Shown: one piece after another, positions 59,579 to 64,000 of the stretch | How the letters are laid out: each line of letters opens with the position of its first letter | How positions within the stretch are numbered: the first letter of the stretch is position 1 | Assembly: GCF_046097095.1 (NCBI RefSeq) | Contig: NZ_CP175698.1 | Span: 1,116,001-1,180,000, forward strand | Length of the DNA stretch: 64,000 nt | Reading direction: 5' to 3' | Origin: Natrinema sp046097095 | GTDB lineage: Archaea > Halobacteriota > Halobacteria > Halobacteriales > Natrialbaceae | Notes under the pieces: model-generated | Told to the model about the DNA's origin: nothing | The model's input: only the letters and a program-made list of their open reading frames with translations | Database searches by the model: none | Made by a program: the position numbers and the translations under genes

Positions 59579-59914
59579 ATGACCTTCGTCACCCGTCTCA
59601 CCCTCCAGAGTGGCGATCGCGCCGCGCTCGATGGCATCGTCGAGGACATCAAGACCACCGCCGAGCGAAAGGGGGCCGCGCTGAAGGGGCCTCACTCTCA
59701 TCCGCCCGAGAAGTTCTCGGTTCCACAGCGTTGTCGACTCCACGCCGACGACGAGCGTCGCTTTTCCTCGTGGGAGTACACCGTCTTCACCCGCGAACTC
59801 GAGATCCACGGCCACGACGAACTCGCCCGTGATATTGCCTCGCAAGACTTCCCCGACTCGATCCACATCGAGGCCGAGGTCGAGCAGATCCACGGCGCAG
59901 GCCGCGGGAACTGA
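59579..59914 (+). CDS. uS10/mL48-family ribosomal-protein-like protein
   Basis: A 111 aa protein similar to ribosomal protein uS10: MTFVTRLTLQSGDRAALDGI, then KGPHSHPPEKFSVPQ, which corresponds to the uS10 loop, and FTRELEIHGHDELARDIA. Haloarchaea encode a canonical uS10 with the elongation-factor genes; that operon is not here, so this is probably the paralogue. I start at ATG 59579; the open frame upstream is not family-like. The function of the paralogue is unknown. Confidence 0.8.
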   Translation: MTFVTRLTLQSGDRAALDGIVEDIKTTAERKGAALKGPHSHPPEKFSVPQRCRLHADDERRFSSWEYTVFTRELEIHGHDELARDIASQDFPDSIHIEAEVEQIHGAGRGN

Positions 59915-59982
59915 CGCGCCTGCCCCGTCGCGGCGTGCGAGGGTCAGTAGCCCTTTTTACCGTTCGCGACCACATCGGAGCT

Positions 59983-61263
59983 ATGACAGCTGACGACCTC
60001 GTGTCGCTGCGCCGTGACTTCCACCGAATCCCCGAACCGGCCTGGCGCGAATTCTACACCACCGCACGGATCGTCAACGAACTCAAGTCCCGACTCGGCG
60101 ACGAGCTCGCCGCCCTCCACGTCGGGCCCGACGCCATCGCGGCCGACCGCCGGATGGCGGTCCCCGACGACGCCGAACTCGCCCGCTGGTACGAACGGGC
60201 ACGGACTGCAGGCGTCGACGAAGAGATCCTCGAGTCACTCGAGGGAGGCTATACGGGCGCAGTCGCCGTCCTCGAGCGCGGCGAAGGGCCGACCGTCGGC
60301 CTCCGGGTCGACATCGACGGCCTCCCGCGGAGGGAATCCGACGATCCGGTCCACAAACCCGCGGCCGAGGGCTTTCGCTCCCAACGCGAGGGCGCGATGC
60401 ACGCCTGCGGCCACGATGCCCATGCGACGATCGGGATCGGCGTTCTCGAGCGACTCGCGGAGAGCGACTTCTCGGGGACGCTGAAGGTCTTCTTCCAGCC
60501 CGCCGAGGAGGTTGTCGGCGGCGGGAAGTCGATGGCCGAAAGCGAACACATCGAGGACGTCGACGCCTTGCTCGCGGTTCACATCGGCCTCGACCACCCG
60601 ACCGGCGAGATCGTGGCGGGGATCGACGGCTTTCTGGCGGTGTCACACCTCGAGGCGGAGTTCACCGGCGAGTCGGCCCACGCGGGCGGCCACCCCGAAC
60701 AGGGGCGCAATGCCGTCCAGGCGATGGCGACGGCGGTACAGAACCTCTATGGCATTCCCCGGCACAACGACGGGAAGACGCGGGTCAACGCGGGCGTCGT
60801 CGAGGGCGGCAGCGCCGCCAACGTCATCCCCGACGAAGCCCGGATCGTCGCCGAGGTCCGCGGCGAGACGACCGCGCTCATGGATTCGATGAAGATGCGA
60901 GCGCGCCAGATCCTCCGGAGCGCTGCAGAGATGCACGACTGCGAGGTCTCGATCGAAACCGGCGCGGAGGCCCCGAGCGCGACCAGTGACGACGAACTCG
61001 TCTCGATCGTCGCCGACATCGCGGCGGCGACGTCGGGCGTCGAGCGCGTCCTCGAGCGCGACGAACTCGGCGGCAGCGAGGATGCGACGTACCTCATGCG
61101 GAAGGTACAGGAAAACGGTGGGACCGCCTGCTACGTCGGCGTCGGCACCGACCACCCCGGTGGCCACCACACCGCGACGTTCGACGTTGACGAGGACAGC
61201 ATCGGTCACGGAATCGACGTGCTCGCGGGCTCGATCGAGCAGATTAGCCGTCAACACACCTAA
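59983..61263 (+). CDS. M20-family amidohydrolase
   Basis: A 426 aa metal-dependent hydrolase of the M20D group. It begins MTADDLVSLRRDFHRIPEPA. Metal-site motifs are GLRVDIDGLP, HACGHDAHATIG and FFQPAEEVVGG; TDHPGGHHTATFDVD lies near the C-terminus. Relatives hydrolyse N-acyl amino acids or p-aminobenzoyl-glutamate. An insertion at about 45-85 is longer than in IAA-amino-acid hydrolases and closer to AbgA. A TATA-like CTTTTTACC lies about 27 bases before the ATG. It is followed by repeat copy 3. Confidence 0.88.
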   Translation: MTADDLVSLRRDFHRIPEPAWREFYTTARIVNELKSRLGDELAALHVGPDAIAADRRMAVPDDAELARWYERARTAGVDEEILESLEGGYTGAVAVLERGEGPTVGLRVDIDGLPRRESDDPVHKPAAEGFRSQREGAMHACGHDAHATIGIGVLERLAESDFSGTLKVFFQPAEEVVGGGKSMAESEHIEDVDALLAVHIGLDHPTGEIVAGIDGFLAVSHLEAEFTGESAHAGGHPEQGRNAVQAMATAVQNLYGIPRHNDGKTRVNAGVVEGGSAANVIPDEARIVAEVRGETTALMDSMKMRARQILRSAAEMHDCEVSIETGAEAPSATSDDELVSIVADIAAATSGVERVLERDELGGSEDATYLMRKVQENGGTACYVGVGTDHPGGHHTATFDVDEDSIGHGIDVLAGSIEQISRQHT

Positions 61264-61295
61264 TCGGCGCTTTTTCTACTACTCTCGAGCGGAAG

Positions 61296-61505
61296 TGGCC
61301 GGGAGCGGGCTCCGAGCATCGCAAGGAGCCCGCGACTCAGGGGAGGGCAGGCAGTTCACCGACACACACTGCGAGCGAACCCGAAGGGTGAGCGAGCGGG
61401 CCGACGACCGACCCGGAAAGCGCGGCGCGACGCGCCGCGGCGAGGCGAGCGGTAACGCCGCGAGCCAGGGGAGGGAGGAGTGCTTTTCAGCAACGGTTTG
61501 CCGAG
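61296..61505 (+). repeat. Interspersed repeat, copy 3
   Basis: The third copy, same orientation as copies 1 and 2. It is almost identical to copy 1 over about 61410-61495, starts 32 bases after the M20 stop, and ends in TTTGCCGAG where the others read TTTTACCGAG. Three strong hairpins follow directly. Confidence 0.85.
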
Positions 61506-61507
61506 TG

Positions 61508-61585
61508 CGGTCGCGAAGCGACCGTACGTGGTTCGAAAGGCGCGAAGCGCCTTTCGTCATCACGGAAGACGCGTAGCGTCTTCCG
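61508..61585. terminator. Three successive triloop hairpins
   Basis: Perfect stems: CGGTCGC/GCGACCG with loop GAA (61508-61524); CGAAAGGCGC/GCGCCTTTCG with loop GAA (61534-61556); CGGAAGACGC/GCGTCTTCCG with loop GTA (61563-61585). They lie between two convergent genes and could terminate both transcripts. Confidence 0.75.
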
Positions 61586-61608
61586 AACGACAGAGCAACC
61601 GTTTGGTT

Positions 61609-63012
61609 CTAGTACTTCGGGTCGGCTCCGGTCGTCTCGTAGACCTTCTCCATCAACCGATCGCGCCGATCCTGCCAGCCGGCCAGTCCCTCGGGGCTGG
61701 TCGGGTAGTTTTCGTAGTGCGAGAGCAGTTCGTCGGCCCGGCGCTTGGTCTGGTAGAGATTCCAGATGGTTCCCCAGTGGCCGCGGCTCTTGAGTAGCGC
61801 CTCGAGCTTGAGTTTGAGCCCGATGTTCGTGCTGCCCGAGTACAGCGCCTCGGCGAGCTTGTCGCCGGGCATTGCGGCGAGCAGGCCCATGAGGTCGTCA
61901 ACGTCGACGGCCGTCGAGAGGATGTTGTAGACGTCGAGCGCGGCGTAGCGCGCGCCGAAGTGATCCATCACGCGCTCGTTGTATTTCCAGAAGGTGGCTT
62001 CGCCGTAGTCGCCGGTCTCGAGCGCTTCGATCGCCTGCTCGGCAGCGTACTTGCCGGCGTAGGCCGCGCCGGCGATGCCGCCGCCGGTGGTGGGGTTGAC
62101 GTGTCCGGCGGCGTCACCGACGGCCATGTAACCCGGATGAACGGCGGAGTCGTACGGGCGGCGGGTGGGCAGGGCCGCGCCGAGTTTGTCCTCGACCTCC
62201 GCGCCGGCGAACTCGGGGCGATTCTGGAGGTCGTGCTTTAAGTCGTCGACCAGTTGCATGGGTTCTTCGGTCATCTGAAAGCCCAGCCCGGCGTTGATCT
62301 CCGTCTCGGTGCGCGGGAAATACCAGAGGTAGCCAGCGGCCCGCTCGGTCGGCTTGAAGACGAGCGCGTCCGACCACTCGACGGGTTCGTCGACGTGGAC
62401 GATCTCGCGGTAGGCCGAGCAAAAGTGGCTGTAGTTGACGTTCGTATCGAACGTGGAGTCGGAGAAGTCGACGTTATCCTGCAGGATAGAAAGCGAGCCC
62501 GCGGCGTCGATGACGATGTCGGACTCGTACTCGATCGGGTCGCCCGTTCGAATCGCCTCGACGCCCGTGACGCGGCCGTCATCGGCCTGCACGACGTTCT
62601 TGACGACGGTATCGTAGTGGAAGTCGACGCCGGTGTCGCCCGCGCCCTCGATGATGCGCCGACCGTACTCCCAGCGGTCGATGACGGCGAGTTCGCCCGG
62701 CACCGGGATTTCGAGGACCGTGTCCTCCTGCGGAATCTCGAAGCGGCCGTGGTCGACACCCGTGTTCGTAAAGGCGGGCTCGAGTTTCGATTTTGGGATC
62801 GCTTCGGGGAAGGCGTCGGCACCCTTCAACGCGTCCCCGCAGGCGATGTGACCCGCTTCGGCCTCGGATTTGCGCTCGAGAATGACGACGTCGTACCCCG
62901 CCTGCGCGACGGTCGCTGCGGCGTAGCACCCTGCGGTACCGGCCCCGACGACGACCGCGTCCGGCGACTGGGTCCGGGTCGTCGTGGTGGCCGACTGCTC
63001 CTGCGTACTCAT
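61609..63012 (-). CDS. Geranylgeranyl reductase family flavoprotein
   Basis: A 467 aa FAD-dependent reductase that saturates isoprenoid chains of archaeal membrane lipids or related prenyl compounds. The FAD-binding motif VVVGAGTAGCYAAATVAQAG is at about 20-39, the second FAD block is GYMAVGDAAGHVNPTTGGG, and the C-terminus has the helical extension typical of the family. I start at ATG 63012 (MSTQEQSATTT). It is divergent from a [2Fe-2S] ferredoxin gene and the two share an identical 13-base promoter word, so the ferredoxin is a good candidate electron donor. Confidence 0.9.
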   Translation of the reverse strand: MSTQEQSATTTTRTQSPDAVVVGAGTAGCYAAATVAQAGYDVVILERKSEAEAGHIACGDALKGADAFPEAIPKSKLEPAFTNTGVDHGRFEIPQEDTVLEIPVPGELAVIDRWEYGRRIIEGAGDTGVDFHYDTVVKNVVQADDGRVTGVEAIRTGDPIEYESDIVIDAAGSLSILQDNVDFSDSTFDTNVNYSHFCSAYREIVHVDEPVEWSDALVFKPTERAAGYLWYFPRTETEINAGLGFQMTEEPMQLVDDLKHDLQNRPEFAGAEVEDKLGAALPTRRPYDSAVHPGYMAVGDAAGHVNPTTGGGIAGAAYAGKYAAEQAIEALETGDYGEATFWKYNERVMDHFGARYAALDVYNILSTAVDVDDLMGLLAAMPGDKLAEALYSGSTNIGLKLKLEALLKSRGHWGTIWNLYQTKRRADELLSHYENYPTSPEGLAGWQDRRDRLMEKVYETTGADPKY

Positions 63013-63167
63013 ATCAATACTGTGGACACCGCGGTAAGAAAACGTTTTATGGTCGATGCGCGATATTCGCCGCGCCGCCGGAGGCATTCGTCCGTATCAG
63101 GTGCCGATCGAACCGGACAGGTCGTGGCACATAAAACGTTTTAGGCAGGTCATCCGTACCGAGGTGT
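63013..63167. promoter_or_regulatory. Divergent promoters sharing CATAAAACGTTTT
   Basis: The word CATAAAACGTTTT occurs twice: on the plus strand at 63130-63142 (38 bases before the ferredoxin ATG) and on the minus strand at 63039-63051 (39 bases before the reductase ATG). It contains a TATA-like CATAAAA and a palindromic AAAACGTTTT. The identical sequence and spacing indicate that both genes respond to the same regulator or share an optimised core promoter. Confidence 0.75.
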
Positions 63168-63500
63168 ATGACGGAGTACACCATCGAGTTCGTCGGGACG
63201 GGTGAGACGATCACCTGCACCGACAAGGAGACGATTCTCAGCCGCTGCCTCGAGGAGGGCATCGCCCAGGAGTACTCCTGCCGGGTCGGGATGTGTCTGG
63301 CGTGTTCGGCAGAGATCCTCGAGGGAGAGGTCACCCAGCCCGCCGCTCGCGGGCTAACAGAGGAGGAAGCCGAGCGGTACGCGCTGACGTGTATGGCGCG
63401 CCCGCAGTCGGACCTGAAACTCGAGCGCGGGACGTACCCGTCGAGCATCGATGGCGATCTCGCGGGCGGCGCGAGCGACGGCGCGGTCGCCGACGACTGA
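63168..63500 (+). CDS. [2Fe-2S] ferredoxin
   Basis: A 110 aa plant-type ferredoxin. The cluster ligands are Cys38, Cys43, Cys46 (CRVGMCLAC) and Cys75 (TCMARPQ). The N-terminus (MTEYTIEFVGTGETITC) is the usual beta-grasp start. The acidic insertion of the main halophilic ferredoxin is missing, so this is a specialised paralogue. Divergent and apparently co-regulated with the geranylgeranyl reductase gene. Confidence 0.94.
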   Translation: MTEYTIEFVGTGETITCTDKETILSRCLEEGIAQEYSCRVGMCLACSAEILEGEVTQPAARGLTEEEAERYALTCMARPQSDLKLERGTYPSSIDGDLAGGASDGAVADD

Positions 63501-63551
63501 GCACACCGGCGTCCGCATTTTCGAGTCCTCTTCGGTTCGTTCGCGTCGCCG

Positions 63552-64000
63552 TCAGTCCGCGACCGCACAGTTGTTCGGCCCGAGTTCAAGTTCGAACGCG
63601 GTCTCCTCGTCGACGTCCTCGCGGCCGAGGTTCACCGCCACGATCCGCTCGTCGTTGGCCGGCCGCGGCGGGAGGTCGCTCGTAGCGCGGTCGACGAACT
63701 CGTCTTTGCGCATCGAGAGCGCCGGAAGCCGGCCGCGAAGGTCGCCGAGTCGGACGGCGTAGGTCCCGTCGGCCCGCGGGTCGGCGGCGTCGCTGTAGTG
63801 GCCCGGTGCGATGGTCGTCTCGTCTGACTGCTCGAGGAGCTGCTTTTGCAGACTTTCGTACAACCGACGTGCGGCGGCCGGTGCCTCGTCACGTCCACCT
63901 TCGAGGTCCGGCCGGCCGACGCCCTCGAGGAACAGCGTATCGCCGGTGAACAGCACGTCTCCTAGTCGGTACGAGAGCGATTCGGTCGTATGTCCCGGCG
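63552..64000 (-). CDS. MBL-fold metallo-hydrolase (partial, runs out of the window)
   Basis: This is the C-terminal part of a metallo-beta-lactamase-fold enzyme; the frame is open to the window edge and its start lies beyond 64000. Visible motifs are PGHTTESLSYRLGD, FTGDTLFLEGVGRPDLEG (metal-bridging Asp) and TIAPGHYSD (His ligand), followed by a ~70-residue tail (LSMRKDEFVDRATSDLPPRP). GDTLFLEGVGRPDL is characteristic of ETHE1-like persulfide dioxygenases and rhodanese-linked MBL proteins, so a role in sulfide/persulfide metabolism is likely. Confidence 0.85.
   Translation of the reverse strand, partial: PGHTTESLSYRLGDVLFTGDTLFLEGVGRPDLEGGRDEAPAAARRLYESLQKQLLEQSDETTIAPGHYSDAADPRADGTYAVRLGDLRGRLPALSMRKDEFVDRATSDLPPRPANDERIVAVNLGREDVDEETAFELELGPNNCAVAD

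Overview
This window is chromosomal DNA from a haloarchaeon (class Halobacteria). The proteins are strongly acidic, the core genes are GC-rich, and most genes have a TATA-like box 25-35 bases before the start codon, as expected for leaderless transcripts. Gene content includes LonB, a thermosome, Pus10/TrmY, TFS, NAC, a PurN-PurH fusion, geranylgeranyl reductase and several small families known only from haloarchaea. The style of the repeats suggests the Natrinema/Haloterrigena branch, but this is a guess.

Positions 1-20,982 are an accessory island directly downstream of the 3' end of a tRNA-Pro(CGG) gene (20983-21055, minus strand), a classic integration site. It carries layered DNA defence. 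There is a DUF1156-type adenine methylase with zinc ribbons, a Dam-type methylase convergent with an HNH endonuclease, and a DUF262/DUF1524 (GmrSD-like) nuclease. A DUF499-type AAA ATPase is divergent from an SNF2 helicase that is translationally coupled to a coiled-coil zinc-ribbon protein. A PHP-SMC-like ATPase (TrlF type) follows. Between and after these lie gene fragments, a 5'-truncated gene, iteron-like short repeats and a ~160 bp direct repeat whose second copy runs into the tRNA acceptor end, suggesting stepwise insertion. The methylase, DUF499 ATPase, SNF2 helicase and coiled-coil protein are the best candidate for a poorly described defence system: it resembles BREX and DISARM but lacks PglZ, DrmA, DrmB and DrmC.

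Positions 21-43 kb are core genome: tRNA modification (TrmY and Pus10, which act successively on U54), small zinc-finger and membrane proteins, a Tat-exported HtrA protease, RNase HII, a CPBP protease beside LonB, NadM, a SAM hydrolase-family protein, a thermosome subunit without a Gly-Met tail, a GntP permease convergent with glycerate 2-kinase, the purine genes purNH and purB, and a pair of half-size EamA transporters.

Positions 43-50.3 kb hold the succinylase lysine pathway on the minus strand (dapA-dapB-dapD, then lysA-dapF-dapE). It is interrupted by one opposite-strand membrane-protein gene and by a hairpin-rich gap. Positions 50.3-64 kb carry housekeeping genes: HtpX, a NYN-domain protein, a PUA protein, NAC, TrmI, TFS, an MFS transporter, haloarchaeal DUF families, a NUDIX hydrolase, a uS10-like protein, an M20 amidohydrolase, geranylgeranyl reductase with a divergent [2Fe-2S] ferredoxin, and a partial MBL-fold hydrolase cut by the window end. 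Three copies of a ~210-260 bp interspersed repeat and several strong hairpins lie in this last part.
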